Shown: positions 45,916 through 54,876 of the stretch, piece by piece | Numbering within the stretch: the first letter of the stretch is position 1 | Layout of the letters: every line of letters begins with the position of its first letter | Assembly (NCBI GenBank): GCA_913020115.1 | Contig: CAJWBQ010000002.1 | Coordinates: 1 to 64,000, forward strand | Reading direction: 5' to 3' | DNA: 64,000 bases | Source of the DNA: an uncultured Cellvibrionales bacterium | GTDB lineage: Bacteria; Pseudomonadota; Gammaproteobacteria; Pseudomonadales; Cellvibrionaceae | Made by a program: the position numbers and the translations under genes | The notes under the pieces: model-generated | The model's input: the letters and a program-made list of their open reading frames with translations, nothing else | Told to the model about the DNA's origin: nothing | Databases searched by the model: none

Positions 45916-46380
45916 TTATTTAGCCTTTTTCAGCAGCGCATTTAAGCGATCCTGCTCAGTTTTGGTCAAAGGGGTTCTTTCTGGGGCGCTGGCGTTACGG
46001 CGGCGCACAATCAAGGCAATAACAAGGCCACCCACCATCAGCAAGGCCAGAGGCGCAAACCAAAGCAACCAGGTATTAGGCTGAAGCCTAGGGCTGTAGA
46101 GCACATAATCGCCATAGCGATCGACCATAAAATCGACGATCTCCTTATCGCTCATACCGTTTTTCAATAACTCGTGCAGCTCCCGACGCAAGTCAGAGGC
46201 TATGGGGGAATCTGAGCCGGCCAAATTCTGGTTCTGGCATTTTGGGCAGCGCAGGTCGTCGACGAAGCTTTGGTAGCGCTGACGCTGTTGATCGCTGTCG
46301 AATTGATAGACTTCGACCAAAGCTTGAGAATTCACCGCAGAGAGACAGAATACACATAGGATAAAAAATGTTCGCAACAC
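45916..46380 (-). CDS. ccmH: Cytochrome c maturation thioreductase CcmH
   Basis: This 154-residue protein has a signal peptide, the LRCxxC motif LRCPKCQNQNL with Cys45 and Cys48, a three-helix periplasmic domain (ASDLRRELHELLKNGMSDKE), and a C-terminal membrane helix (LLWFAPLALLMVGGLVIAL). It reduces apocytochrome CxxCH thiols for heme attachment. It is the short form, lacking the fused CcmI part found in E. coli CcmH. Upstream on the minus strand TATAAT (46418-46413) is a candidate -10, consistent with an own promoter after separation from ccmABCDEFG. Confidence 0.94.
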   Translation of the reverse strand: MLRTFFILCVFCLSAVNSQALVEVYQFDSDQQRQRYQSFVDDLRCPKCQNQNLAGSDSPIASDLRRELHELLKNGMSDKEIVDFMVDRYGDYVLYSPRLQPNTWLLWFAPLALLMVGGLVIALIVRRRNASAPERTPLTKTEQDRLNALLKKAK

Positions 46381-46477
46381 CTTGAGACACCTAGCCTGAA
46401 AAGAGAGGCGAGATTATAGCAAACACTGCGGTTTTGGGGGTATCAATGTAAGTCTTTAAAAAATATTAAAAAAATCG

Positions 46478-46505
46478 TTGACGGCCAAGGATTAATGGTT
46501 AGAAT
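46478..46505 (+). promoter_or_regulatory. Sigma-70 promoter of the tRNA-Val/tRNA-Asp genes
   Basis: TTGACG (46478-46483) and TAGAAT (46500-46505) with a 16-base spacer match 5 of 6 consensus bases each. The start lies about 20 bases before the first tRNA, normal for stable RNA genes. Confidence 0.82.
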
Positions 46506-46527
46506 ACGCACCTCTCTCAGACAGCGA

Positions 46528-46603
46528 GGGTGGTTAGCTCAGTTGGTAGAGCGGCGCCCTTACAAGGCGTAGGTCACAGGTTCGACCCCTGTACCACCCA
46601 CCA
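46528..46603 (+). tRNA. tRNA-Val (anticodon UAC)
   Basis: The 76-base gene has a perfect acceptor stem GGGTGGT/ACCACCC, D-loop TTAGCTCAGTTGG, anticodon loop CTTACAA with TAC at 46561-46563, T-loop GGTTCGACCCC, and an encoded CCA. It closely resembles E. coli tRNA-Val(UAC). Confidence 0.97.
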
Positions 46604-46642
46604 CTTCTTGAACAAAGTGGTTACACTCGCTAGAGATTTTGC

Positions 46643-46719
46643 GGACCGGTAGTTCAGCTGGTTAGAATGCCGGCCTGTCACGCCGGAGGTCGCGGGTTCG
46701 AGTCCCGTCCGGTCCGCCA
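46643..46719 (+). tRNA. tRNA-Asp (anticodon GUC)
   Basis: The 77-base gene has acceptor stem GGACCGG/CCGGTCC, anticodon loop CTGTCAC with GTC at 46677-46679, T-loop GGGTTCGAGTCCC, and encoded CCA. It lies 39 bases after tRNA-Val and is likely on the same transcript, ended by a T-rich stretch near 46725. Confidence 0.97.
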
Positions 46720-46803
46720 TTATTTTTTCTTTTCTTATGAAGCGCTTAATACACCCCTCTTAAATTTCACCCCCCCCTTAGTTAACAGATTTTTAATGTA
46801 CCG

Positions 46804-47493
46804 CTAGCTTTCCTGAACAATACATCGCGGCTTACGCATGGCAAAATAACACATCAGCCCGCTGTAAACGTCGACAAAGATATGCACTAGAATGGGCAGA
46901 ATAATATTCCCAGTAAAAATATAAATACCACAAAATACGGCTCCCATAACACTGGTTCTAATTACTTCCTGCCAGCCTAGATATAAATGCCAAAGACCAA
47001 AAATAAGGCTACTCAATAATATTGCGGCGACCACACCAAGATGACTATCCAAAAGAGTAAAAAGATAAGCTCGAAAAATCAGCTCCTCGCAAACTCCCGC
47101 GGTAACAGAAACTATCAGCGTAAATACCAGCATTTCATTTTTAGTAGTTGGAAGAATATCTTTAAAGGCTTCGGTCTTTTTTATTACTTCTGCCCTTAAC
47201 TCTTCGCTTGCCTGAATGGATTTAATTAATATCAGCAAGTAAATTACTGCGACAACAAGCAAGCTGCCAAATAAAATATTTCTCCAGTTACCGTCAACTA
47301 CAAACCCGAAATCGACAACCGAGAGCTCAGCCTTAGCAAAAAGATAGATAAGCAGTAGAGTAGGAACCCAAATGAAAAAAGCGGTTTTCAAGTATTCAAC
47401 CATCTTGTTTTCTGACTTAAATTTTCCGCTAATGAAATCTACGAGAGGAAAAAATAAAATAAGACCTAAAAGAAACACTTCCAATTTATTCAT
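46804..47493 (-). CDS. CPBP family intramembrane glutamic protease
   Basis: This 229-residue polytopic membrane protein has the CPBP (Abi/CAAX-like) motifs EELIFRAYLF (Glu136, Glu137, Arg141), FGLWHLYLGW (His169) and VHIFVDVYSG (His204). In bacteria such proteins often protect against self-made bacteriocins or anchor partners; no bacteriocin genes are here. ATG at 47493 has AGAGAT upstream; the open frame to 47541 is not needed. The gene is AT-richer in appearance than its neighbours and lies next to the tRNA pair, which hints at acquisition. Confidence 0.85.
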   Translation of the reverse strand: MNKLEVFLLGLILFFPLVDFISGKFKSENKMVEYLKTAFFIWVPTLLLIYLFAKAELSVVDFGFVVDGNWRNILFGSLLVVAVIYLLILIKSIQASEELRAEVIKKTEAFKDILPTTKNEMLVFTLIVSVTAGVCEELIFRAYLFTLLDSHLGVVAAILLSSLIFGLWHLYLGWQEVIRTSVMGAVFCGIYIFTGNIILPILVHIFVDVYSGLMCYFAMRKPRCIVQES

Positions 47494-47681
47494 ATTTATC
47501 TCTTGAAAATCAATATTTGTAGAGCCAGCTTTCAGCCCCATTTGAAAGCCCGAGGCGCCTCGAAAGATGAATCAAATTCAGGTTTTTTTCACGAACACTA
47601 ACACCAGAGCATGCCCAATGAACAAGGGGCTTAAGCGCTAACTTTTACTCACCACCTCTAAGCTGTCGAATAAAGCGTTAT

Positions 47682-47704
47682 CAAAAATAAAAAGGCCTAG
47701 CCTT
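47682..47704 (-). terminator. Intrinsic terminator with the amidohydrolase stop codon in its loop
   Basis: The stem AAGGC/GCCTT has a 3-base loop CTA, which is the amidohydrolase stop codon on the minus strand (TAG). It runs into a T-rich tract (47691-47682). The stem is short, but the arrangement fits an intrinsic terminator. Confidence 0.6.
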
Positions 47705-49427
47705 CGTAGATGGTAACGCCGTTAACAATTGTGCGCTCGACTTTTAAGCCGCGTAGATTCATAGGATCCACTGTCAAAGGGTTTTTATCAAGCACAAGCA
47801 GATCTGCCATCTTCCCTACTTCAATCGAACCAATTTCGTGATCTCGGAAAATCTGATATGCCGCGTCGATTGTCATCGCTCGCAGTGCTGCGAGTGTGGA
47901 AATTTTCTGAGCAGAACCAATAACATTCCCAGCGGTAGACCGACGATTTACGGTACTCCAAAGCAAAGTGAAAGGCTCCATAGGTGCAATTGGGACATCT
48001 AGGTGCACTGAAAATCTCAGATCAAGCTCCTGAGCAGTTTTTGTAGGGCTCATGCGCGAAGCTCGCTCAGGCCCCATAAACAATTCTGAATGGCGATCGC
48101 CCCAGTAATAGGTATGCGCCGTGAAAAAACTGGGAGTAATACCCAGCGCCTTCATTTTCAGCAGCTGGTCCTTGCGCGCCATTTGTGAATGGATCAGCAC
48201 TAAGCGAGGATCTTCCATGGGGTATTTTGCCTGCGCTTGCGCGAAGGCATCAAGGATATCGTCAATTGCAGCATCGCCATTGCCGTGAACGGCAATTCTA
48301 TGTCGGGCTTTGTGCAGTTTTTCAAGCTGTAATACTAAATCTTTATGGGCCACCACGGGATATCCGCGATAGTCTTTATCGCCCTTGTATGGAGTATGAT
48401 AAGGCCGAGCAAGATAGCCGGTAAAACCTTGAATGCTGCCGTCCGCAACAATCTTCACAGCGCCAATCTTCGCTAACTCCGATTCAAAATCAGCCTCAAC
48501 AAAGCTCCCAGATAAAATATCTTCTGCAAGATCCTCATACCAAGGCCACAGCTCTACACGAAACGGAATAAAGCCTAGGCGCGAGGCTAAGGCAATAACT
48601 TTTAATGATCTTTCGTCCAAGCCACCGGATTGAGCGGTGGTGATACCGGCGGCGGCATACTCTTTAATCGCGAACTGAAACAGTGTCATGATTTGAGAAA
48701 TGGAAAAGTCTAGCGCCCGCGCCGTGGCCGGTTTCTGTGCGGTCTCCTCAAGTAATCCCGTCAATTCACCACTCACGGCGTCTCTGACAATAACACCGCC
48801 TTTGGGGTTGGAGGTCTCGGATGTGATGCCAAGGTCATTTAAGGCCGCGCTATTGGCCACCCCCATATGGCCCGAGGTATGAGTGATGTATATCGGGTGC
48901 TCCAGCGACACTGAATCTAACTCTTGCCGCGTTGGGTGGCGGCGCTCCGCAATCAGTGTATCGTCATAACCACTGCCCGTGACCCACTCCCCAGGAGCTT
49001 TAGCAAACGCTTCCTGCTTCAAGGCCTCGAGTAATTCTGTCATTGTAGTGACGCCCCCCATCGGCGGACTGCGCAAGTCCGCCGACACCTTGAATAAACC
49101 TGAGCCAGGGAAGTGACCATGGGCATCAATAAACCCTGGGATCAAAGTCTTACCTTGCAGATCATTCACCTGTGTCCGGGAAGTAATAAGCTTGGATATT
49201 TCGACGCTGCTGCCAATCGCTACAATTTTATTATTTTCCAGAGCAATGGCTTCTGCTACAGAGTTATTTTTGTCCATAGTCAGCACTTGAGCATTGATAA
49301 AAATCTGCTTATGAGGTGCTGTAGCGGGGCCAAGCGAAGTGTAGGTGACAAGCGCCACAAGCAATAAAATTACACCTAGCTTGATACTCCAAGTCCACCT
49401 AAAGAGAAATACGTTTTTCATAGTCAT
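47697..49427 (-). CDS. Membrane-anchored amidohydrolase (YtcJ-like, amidohydrolase 3)
   Basis: This 576-residue metal-dependent hydrolase has an N-terminal hydrophobic anchor or signal at about residues 14-33. The metal ligands are in IPGFIDAHGHFPGSG (His103, His105), with HTSGHMG, AVHGNGDAAIDDIL and LIHSQMARKDQ further on, and the late IGSIEVGKMADLLVLDKNP. YtcJ-like proteins act on amides or N-acyl compounds. The start overlaps the preceding acetyltransferase gene by 29 bases, so translation is likely coupled. It is the last gene of a LysR-MFS-GNAT-amidohydrolase run. Start could be ATG at 49427 or 49421. Confidence 0.88.
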   Translation of the reverse strand: MTMKNVFLFRWTWSIKLGVILLLVALVTYTSLGPATAPHKQIFINAQVLTMDKNNSVAEAIALENNKIVAIGSSVEISKLITSRTQVNDLQGKTLIPGFIDAHGHFPGSGLFKVSADLRSPPMGGVTTMTELLEALKQEAFAKAPGEWVTGSGYDDTLIAERRHPTRQELDSVSLEHPIYITHTSGHMGVANSAALNDLGITSETSNPKGGVIVRDAVSGELTGLLEETAQKPATARALDFSISQIMTLFQFAIKEYAAAGITTAQSGGLDERSLKVIALASRLGFIPFRVELWPWYEDLAEDILSGSFVEADFESELAKIGAVKIVADGSIQGFTGYLARPYHTPYKGDKDYRGYPVVAHKDLVLQLEKLHKARHRIAVHGNGDAAIDDILDAFAQAQAKYPMEDPRLVLIHSQMARKDQLLKMKALGITPSFFTAHTYYWGDRHSELFMGPERASRMSPTKTAQELDLRFSVHLDVPIAPMEPFTLLWSTVNRRSTAGNVIGSAQKISTLAALRAMTIDAAYQIFRDHEIGSIEVGKMADLLVLDKNPLTVDPMNLRGLKVERTIVNGVTIYEG

Positions 49428-49959
49428 CGCTTAACAGTCCAAATAATTCAGAATCTGTGACCTTGCCAGCGACAATCCAGCGCTCCCGAAGCAAACCTTC
49501 AAGAACAAAACCACAACGCTTTAGCAAATTCCCCGAGGCCGTGTTGTTCGGATCTATGTCAGCCTCAAGACGGTGCAAATTCAAATCCCGGAAGCACCAG
49601 TGCAAAAAAGCCTCTAATGCTTCAGTCATCAAACCCTGCCCCCAATAGGCACGTGAAAGCATGTAACCTATTTCAGCTCTTCGGGACTCTTCATGGATAC
49701 TGAACAAGGACAAAGTACCGATCAGCACCCCACTCTGCTTCAAATAGAGACCCAACATGATCGAGCTTCCCGAGCTGTAATCATTGAGGGCAGCCTCAAC
49801 CTGCTTTTCAGCTTGCGCCAGCTGCTCATAAGGCGGGCAACTCCAGTAAGCCATTGCCTGTTTGTCGGCGTGTAACTCATAAATTACTGGCGCATCGCTT
49901 CGGTTCACCAAACGAATAGAGAGCCGTGTAGATTCCAGCTTCGGTTTGTTAAATTTCAT
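49399..49959 (-). CDS. GNAT acetyltransferase (RimJ/RimL type)
   Basis: This 186-residue cytoplasmic acetyltransferase has the RimJ/RimL layout with ESTRLSIRLVNRSDAPVIYELH near the N-terminus and the acetyl-CoA loop ending in GYMLSRAYWGQGLMTEAL, with NLHRLEADIDPNNTASGNLL after it. The group acetylates protein N-termini or amino groups of small molecules. ATG at 49959 overlaps the MFS stop codon (ATGA), so it is coupled to the transporter. The substrate is unknown. Confidence 0.88.
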   Translation of the reverse strand: MKFNKPKLESTRLSIRLVNRSDAPVIYELHADKQAMAYWSCPPYEQLAQAEKQVEAALNDYSSGSSIMLGLYLKQSGVLIGTLSLFSIHEESRRAEIGYMLSRAYWGQGLMTEALEAFLHWCFRDLNLHRLEADIDPNNTASGNLLKRCGFVLEGLLRERWIVAGKVTDSELFGLLSDDYEKRISL

Positions 49960-51143
49960 TGAGCCCCAGACTCCTTTAAGCGACCTTGCACCAACATCGC
50001 CACCATAAGCAGTACCGGTGCAATACAAATAATCAACATTTGTGGCCAGCTCAGCAGGGTCATTGCCCAGCCCGCCGACAGCGCGGCAATGGCTTGAGCT
50101 GAAAATACAATACCGTCATTAAGCGCCTGTGCTTTGTATTTTTCACTTTCACTGTAAGCACTTGGCAATAGCGAAGTGCCTGCCAGAAACAGAAAATTCC
50201 AGCCCACGCCCAAAAAGACCAACTGAAACCAAAACCCTTGCACGCTCGTATCAAGACTGGCGAGCACGATTGTCACGCAATAACAGAGCAAACCCAAAAT
50301 CATCGTTCCGCGAATGCCCACCGCACGAAAAATGAATGGCGCTATCATAGACGGTAAGAACATTGCGGCAATATGGCTCTGAATAACAAATTTTGTATCT
50401 TCAAGGGAATGACCGTGCACATGGTGCATACTGATAGGTGTGCCGGTCATAACAAAGGACATTATGATGTAAGCCACTACAGCGCTGGTTAAGGCCAAAT
50501 AAAAGGTCGGATTACGCATTAACTGCCCAGCTGAACGCACCGATGCCTGCTTGTCGACCACAGACATGGCGCCAGGCCTGTAGGCGGTTAACACCAACAT
50601 ACCCAGCAACAAACATAGACCGGCTAGGTAGAATGCCCCCTGGTAATCCACGGCGGTGATATTCATGCCCATGACCGCAAGCTCTGGCCCCAACACCGCG
50701 GCGATAATACCGCCACACATGATAAGTGACGCCGCGGCTGAACCCGAAGCCGGGTCAACCAACTCCATTGCCGCGAAGCGAGTTTGCAACAGTGCAGCAT
50801 TAGTGACACCCAAAAAGAGGGAGGCGATACAAAATAAAACAAAACTCTTTATCTCAAGGCTGAAGGCAGCCAAACCACAGGCTAATATTCCCAATAACAT
50901 CGACAGGGCCAGAGCCCTCTTCCGCCCTAGCATGGCCATGGCTCGAGTGGCAGGGTAAACCCCCATGGCTGTGCCAACAACAATCACCGCGATAGGCAAG
51001 GTGGCCCAATCGGCAGATGGAGCCAATATAATGCCGACCAAACTGCCCACCAGCATCATAGCGCTTAAGGTTGACGCGGCCAGGGCGTTACTCAAGGCCA
51101 AAATCCATACCATGGCAAAACCCTTGCCGCTTATTACCTTCAT
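49956..51143 (-). CDS. MFS transporter
   Basis: This 395-residue inner-membrane carrier has about 12 helices and no long soluble domain. AGGAAAA precedes the ATG. The neighbouring GNAT and amidohydrolase suggest it may export or import the substrate that they modify. It is 52 bases after the LysR gene on the same strand. The substrate cannot be read; the layout resembles AraJ-type or drug carriers. Confidence 0.85.
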   Translation of the reverse strand: MKVISGKGFAMVWILALSNALAASTLSAMMLVGSLVGIILAPSADWATLPIAVIVVGTAMGVYPATRAMAMLGRKRALALSMLLGILACGLAAFSLEIKSFVLFCIASLFLGVTNAALLQTRFAAMELVDPASGSAAASLIMCGGIIAAVLGPELAVMGMNITAVDYQGAFYLAGLCLLLGMLVLTAYRPGAMSVVDKQASVRSAGQLMRNPTFYLALTSAVVAYIIMSFVMTGTPISMHHVHGHSLEDTKFVIQSHIAAMFLPSMIAPFIFRAVGIRGTMILGLLCYCVTIVLASLDTSVQGFWFQLVFLGVGWNFLFLAGTSLLPSAYSESEKYKAQALNDGIVFSAQAIAALSAGWAMTLLSWPQMLIICIAPVLLMVAMLVQGRLKESGAQ

Positions 51144-51195
51144 AATTTTTCCTGCATAAATACCGATGGAGCTAGAATGGATTGTTTACAAAACC

Positions 51196-52095
51196 TTAAT
51201 CATTCACCCAAGTGCTCGCTGCCGACTCAAATAAATTCACAAAATCTACCGCGATTTTTGGCAGCGACTTCCAACGCCGAGACGCCCAACCAAAGGCAAC
51301 GGGCGGCAAATCAACAATGGGAATGTTCGCCACACGGTGCTGAGCTCGCAAATTTTCCGCATGGCGCTGTGGCGTAATCGCGTAACCCAAGCCCATTTCA
51401 ACAAATTGAATGGCGGTGTCCCAGTCATCTACCGTGGTAATGGTCTGGTATTGAACGCCCTTATCCTGAAGCAAGCGAGTGAGTTGATTTTGCGAAGTTG
51501 ATGATTCCTTAAGGGCAATATATGAAATGTTTTTTAATTGCCTAGCTTTAAGATTGTTATTTTGCGCAAGCTTATCACCTTCAGGCACCACTAGTACCCA
51601 AGGCATTTCGACAAATGGGCGCTGTTCTATACCTTTAATGGAATCACCGATGGTTATAAATGCTAAATCGGCTTGCTCATTGCGCAAGGCATCGATGCAC
51701 CGTCGGTGTGAATTAGTTGAGTGAAAATGCAGTTGCACATTGGGGTAACGCTGACGAAAGGCCACCACAGAATCACTCATAAAGTGCCTTATGGTTGTGC
51801 CGCCTGTAGTGATACCCAAGGAGCCCATCTCGCCGGCCGCCAATTGTTGAACTTGCCTCACCCCAAGAGCGATACTGTCCAGACCTTCCAGGACATGATC
51901 ATAAAACACCTTGCCAGCTTGAGTAGGCTCTACACCCCGAGCCTTTCGCTCTAATAGTGCGACACCCAGCTCTTTTTCAAGACGCACAATGTGCTGACTC
52001 ACCGCGGGCTGCGTACACTGCATATTGCGGGCAACGGCACTTAAATTTTTGTCTTCGCAGGCCGCAACGAATATTTTCAGATCATCTAACGTCAT
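51196..52095 (-). CDS. LysR family transcriptional regulator
   Basis: This 299-residue regulator has the LysR winged helix at about residues 1-60 (MTLDDLKIFVAACEDKNLSAVA, TQPAVSQHIVRLEKELG) and a periplasmic-binding-like effector domain with GSLGITTGGTTIRHFMSDS. It is transcribed away from panB and towards the MFS-GNAT-amidohydrolase genes, so it may control both sides. ATG at 52095 fixes the usual N-terminus; the frame is open to 52128. The ribosome binding site is weak. Confidence 0.9.
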   Translation of the reverse strand: MTLDDLKIFVAACEDKNLSAVARNMQCTQPAVSQHIVRLEKELGVALLERKARGVEPTQAGKVFYDHVLEGLDSIALGVRQVQQLAAGEMGSLGITTGGTTIRHFMSDSVVAFRQRYPNVQLHFHSTNSHRRCIDALRNEQADLAFITIGDSIKGIEQRPFVEMPWVLVVPEGDKLAQNNNLKARQLKNISYIALKESSTSQNQLTRLLQDKGVQYQTITTVDDWDTAIQFVEMGLGYAITPQRHAENLRAQHRVANIPIVDLPPVAFGWASRRWKSLPKIAVDFVNLFESAASTWVND

Positions 52096-52207
52096 AACTA
52101 AAACCCAAGCTTTTACTTTTATAGCCAAACAAATTGATAGAATTTACTTTGACATGAGCATGGGGCAATCTGGCGGCCCTGTCCACCCAAAAATGCCGGA
52201 GAATATT

Positions 52208-53020
52208 ATGATGCAAGCCAAGGCACAGCCAAAGATTACTGTCCCAAAACTACAAGCCATGAAAAACGAGAAAAAGCTGGTGATGCTAACGGCTTACGAC
52301 CACACCATGGCCAGCCTGCTCGACGGCCACGCCGATATTTTGCTGGTGGGCGACACCTTAGGTTGCGTTGTGCAGGGTGAAGAAACCACCCTAGGCGTCA
52401 CTCTGGAGCAGATGAGCTATCATGCCGCCATGGTTAGGCAGGGTGCACAATGCTCGCTGGTGGTTGCCGACCTACCCTTTGGTAGTTACCAACAAGGCGA
52501 AAATGGCGCACTGGAAGCCGCCATCAGGCTCATCAAGGAAGCAAAGGTGTCGGCCGTAAAACTGGAAGGCGGCAGCGAAGTTTGCGGCAGCATTGCCAAA
52601 ATGACTCATGCCGGCATCCCGGTTATGGCTCACATTGGTTTAACACCCCAGTCTTATCATGCCATGGGTGGCAACAAGGTACAGGGCAAAAGCTCAAGTT
52701 CGGCACAAAAGCTTCTAGCCGACGCCAAAGCGGTGGAAAGTGCCGGAGCCTTTGCCTTAGTGCTAGAAGCTATTCCCGCCGACCTAGCTCGAGAAATTAC
52801 CGAGGCTCTGTCCATTCCCACCATAGGCATAGGTGCAGGCTCGGCCTGCGACGGACAGGTATTGGTTATTAATGATCTAATTGGCCTAAATCAAAGTGAG
52901 GCACCCATGCGGTTTAACAAAGAGTATTGCGCTGTGCGCAATCTGATTCAAGACGCGGTTGGCGCATTCGCCAAGGACGTTAGAGAAGGCGCGTTTCCAG
53001 ACGAGTCTTACAGCTATTAG
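52208..53020 (+). CDS. panB: Ketopantoate hydroxymethyltransferase
   Basis: This 270-residue enzyme adds a hydroxymethyl group from methylene-THF to 2-ketoisovalerate in pantothenate and CoA synthesis. Metal-binding Asp49 (LVGDTLG) and Asp88 (VVADLPFG) match the E. coli residues 45 and 84 with the same spacing, and LVLEAIPADLA carries the catalytic Glu. GGAG six bases upstream supports the start at 52208, although the frame is open from 52025. No panC or panD follows, which is unusual, as panB and panC are often adjacent. It is divergent from a LysR gene. Confidence 0.94.
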   Translation: MMQAKAQPKITVPKLQAMKNEKKLVMLTAYDHTMASLLDGHADILLVGDTLGCVVQGEETTLGVTLEQMSYHAAMVRQGAQCSLVVADLPFGSYQQGENGALEAAIRLIKEAKVSAVKLEGGSEVCGSIAKMTHAGIPVMAHIGLTPQSYHAMGGNKVQGKSSSSAQKLLADAKAVESAGAFALVLEAIPADLAREITEALSIPTIGIGAGSACDGQVLVINDLIGLNQSEAPMRFNKEYCAVRNLIQDAVGAFAKDVREGAFPDESYSY

Positions 53021-53136
53021 GTTTCGACTAAAGCCTAATAGGCTTGACTTTAATAAAAAGTCATAATGTGTGACACTGGGTAGATTAACAATAATAATCA
53101 CTACTCTCAGCTTGCCCGCAAGCACAGGTAAACACC

Positions 53137-54585
53137 ATGACCGAACACTTAGATGTGCTAATCGTTGGTGCCGGAATATCTGGCATTAGTGCAGCTTATC
53201 ACCTCCAAGAGCGCTGCCCCAATAAGACTTATGCCATATTGGAAAATCGCGCTCAGCTCGGTGGCACTTGGGATTTGTTTCGCTATCCAGGCATTCGCTC
53301 CGACTCCGACATGTACACACTGGGCTTTGCTTTCAAACCCTGGACACAGGCTAAAGCCATTGCCGATGGCCCAAGTATCATCCGTTATTTACAGGAAACG
53401 GTCTGCGAGTTTGGTATTGACCAACATATTCGCTATCAACAGCAGGTGAGCAAAGCCTCTTGGAGCAGTGAGACGCAACTCTGGACAGTTGAAGTTATTC
53501 GCGAGGGTCAAGCCGAACCAATACTTATGACCTGCAATTTCTTATTATCTTGCAGTGGTTACTACAACTATGAAGCGGGTTACACCCCCGATTTTGAGGG
53601 CGCAGAACAATTCAAAGGTCAGGTTGTGCACCCACAATTCTGGCCCGAAAAGCTCGACTACAAAGACAAGAAAATCGTGGTTATTGGCAGTGGCGCCACG
53701 GCCGTCACACTGCTTCCCTCTCTTGCGGAACAAGCTGGCCACGTTACCATGTTACAGCGCTCCCCTACTTACATAGCCTCACGTCCATCGGTTGACCCCT
53801 TCATTAAATTTTTGCGACGGGGTCTTTCCGAGCGCTTTATTCACCCCATCGCGCGCTGGAAAAATATTTTGCATGGCCGCTATTTATTTTGGTATTTAAA
53901 AAAATACCCGCTCAAGGCGAAGGATTACCTCATCAACGAGGTGCGTTCGGCGATTGGTGAACACTGCGATGTAGACACCCATTTCACCCCTAGCTACAAA
54001 CCCTGGGATCAGCGCCTATGTCTTGTGCCTGACGGTGATTTATTTGAGGTCATTAAACAGGGTAAGGCCTCTGTGGTAACTGATCACATAGATTGTTTTA
54101 CGGAGACAGGCTTAAAACTAAAGTCAGGCAAAACCTTAGACGCCGACATTATAGTGACGGCCACAGGCTTAGACATGAGAATTGGCGGAGGCATTGAGAT
54201 TTCAATTGATGAAGAAGTCGTGAAACAGAACGACCTTTGGACTTATAAAGGCATGATGCTGAGCGACATCCCCAATCACGCTTTTGCGATGGGTTACTCC
54301 AATGCGTCCTGGACACTAAAGATTGACCTGACCTGCGAGTATGTCTGCCGTCTTTTGAACTACATGGACAAAAACAACTTTAAGCAGTGCACACCAAAAA
54401 CCCAGGGAGCCGCCCTTGAAGAAGAGCCTCTCATGAACCTTAATTCTGGTTATATTGAAAGAGCAAAAGAACAGCTACCCAAGCAAGCAAACACTAAGCC
54501 ATGGAAGCTTAACCATAACTACTTACTGGACAAGCTTATATTGGGTTATAGCAAAGTGAGTGACAGCACTATGGTCTTTAAATAA
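53137..54585 (+). CDS. Flavin-containing / Baeyer-Villiger-type monooxygenase
   Basis: This 482-residue enzyme has an FAD-binding GAGISGISAA at 11-20, the BVMO signature FKGQVVHPQFWP at 159-170 (FxGxxxHxxxWP), and an NADPH-binding GSGATA at 184-189. It oxygenates ketones, amines or sulfides; the substrate is unknown. The 116-base gap from panB leaves co-transcription open, and a short hairpin follows. Some members act in fatty-acid or steroid breakdown. Confidence 0.9.
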   Translation: MTEHLDVLIVGAGISGISAAYHLQERCPNKTYAILENRAQLGGTWDLFRYPGIRSDSDMYTLGFAFKPWTQAKAIADGPSIIRYLQETVCEFGIDQHIRYQQQVSKASWSSETQLWTVEVIREGQAEPILMTCNFLLSCSGYYNYEAGYTPDFEGAEQFKGQVVHPQFWPEKLDYKDKKIVVIGSGATAVTLLPSLAEQAGHVTMLQRSPTYIASRPSVDPFIKFLRRGLSERFIHPIARWKNILHGRYLFWYLKKYPLKAKDYLINEVRSAIGEHCDVDTHFTPSYKPWDQRLCLVPDGDLFEVIKQGKASVVTDHIDCFTETGLKLKSGKTLDADIIVTATGLDMRIGGGIEISIDEEVVKQNDLWTYKGMMLSDIPNHAFAMGYSNASWTLKIDLTCEYVCRLLNYMDKNNFKQCTPKTQGAALEEEPLMNLNSGYIERAKEQLPKQANTKPWKLNHNYLLDKLILGYSKVSDSTMVFK

Positions 54586-54617
54586 TTTATAGCTGAAATA
54601 ATCCTCGAAAATACACG

Positions 54618-54641
54618 CAGCGGCGGAGAAAAACGCCGCTG
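54618..54641. terminator. Hairpin between convergent genes
   Basis: An 8-bp stem CAGCGGCG/CGCCGCTG with an 8-base loop GAGAAAAA lies between the monooxygenase and the small membrane protein. T runs are weak on both sides, so the terminator function is only moderately supported. Confidence 0.5.
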
Positions 54642-54654
54642 TAAATCCACCAGT

Positions 54655-54804
54655 CTACAGCTTATTTTTAGTTTTGCTTTCCTCTGGATGTTCGGCAACA
54701 TCTTGCTTAAAGTGCCTGTAAGCGTAAACGCCTACATAATAAAAAACCGCACACGTTAACAATACAATTGCGATACCGGATAACACCACTGAATCTAAAT
54801 ACAT
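54655..54804 (-). CDS. 49-residue single-helix membrane protein
   Basis: A short frame of 49 residues begins MYLDSVVLSGIAIVLLTCAV and continues FYYVGVYAYRHFKQDVAEHP with a charged tail. One membrane helix covers about residues 6-28, and the basic tail should face the cytoplasm. An almost ideal ribosome binding site, CAGGAGGTAAGAAAATG, precedes the ATG, making it very likely translated. It lies 72 bases after the DUF481 gene on the same strand and could share its transcript. It looks somewhat like small subunits of respiratory or transport complexes, but I do not recognise a family. Confidence 0.75.
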   Translation of the reverse strand: MYLDSVVLSGIAIVLLTCAVFYYVGVYAYRHFKQDVAEHPEESKTKNKL

Positions 54805-54876
54805 TTTCTTACCTCCTGTTCAATGAAGATAAGGATAGGCCAATGCTCTATGAACTCATTGACCTGCATCAAGAAA

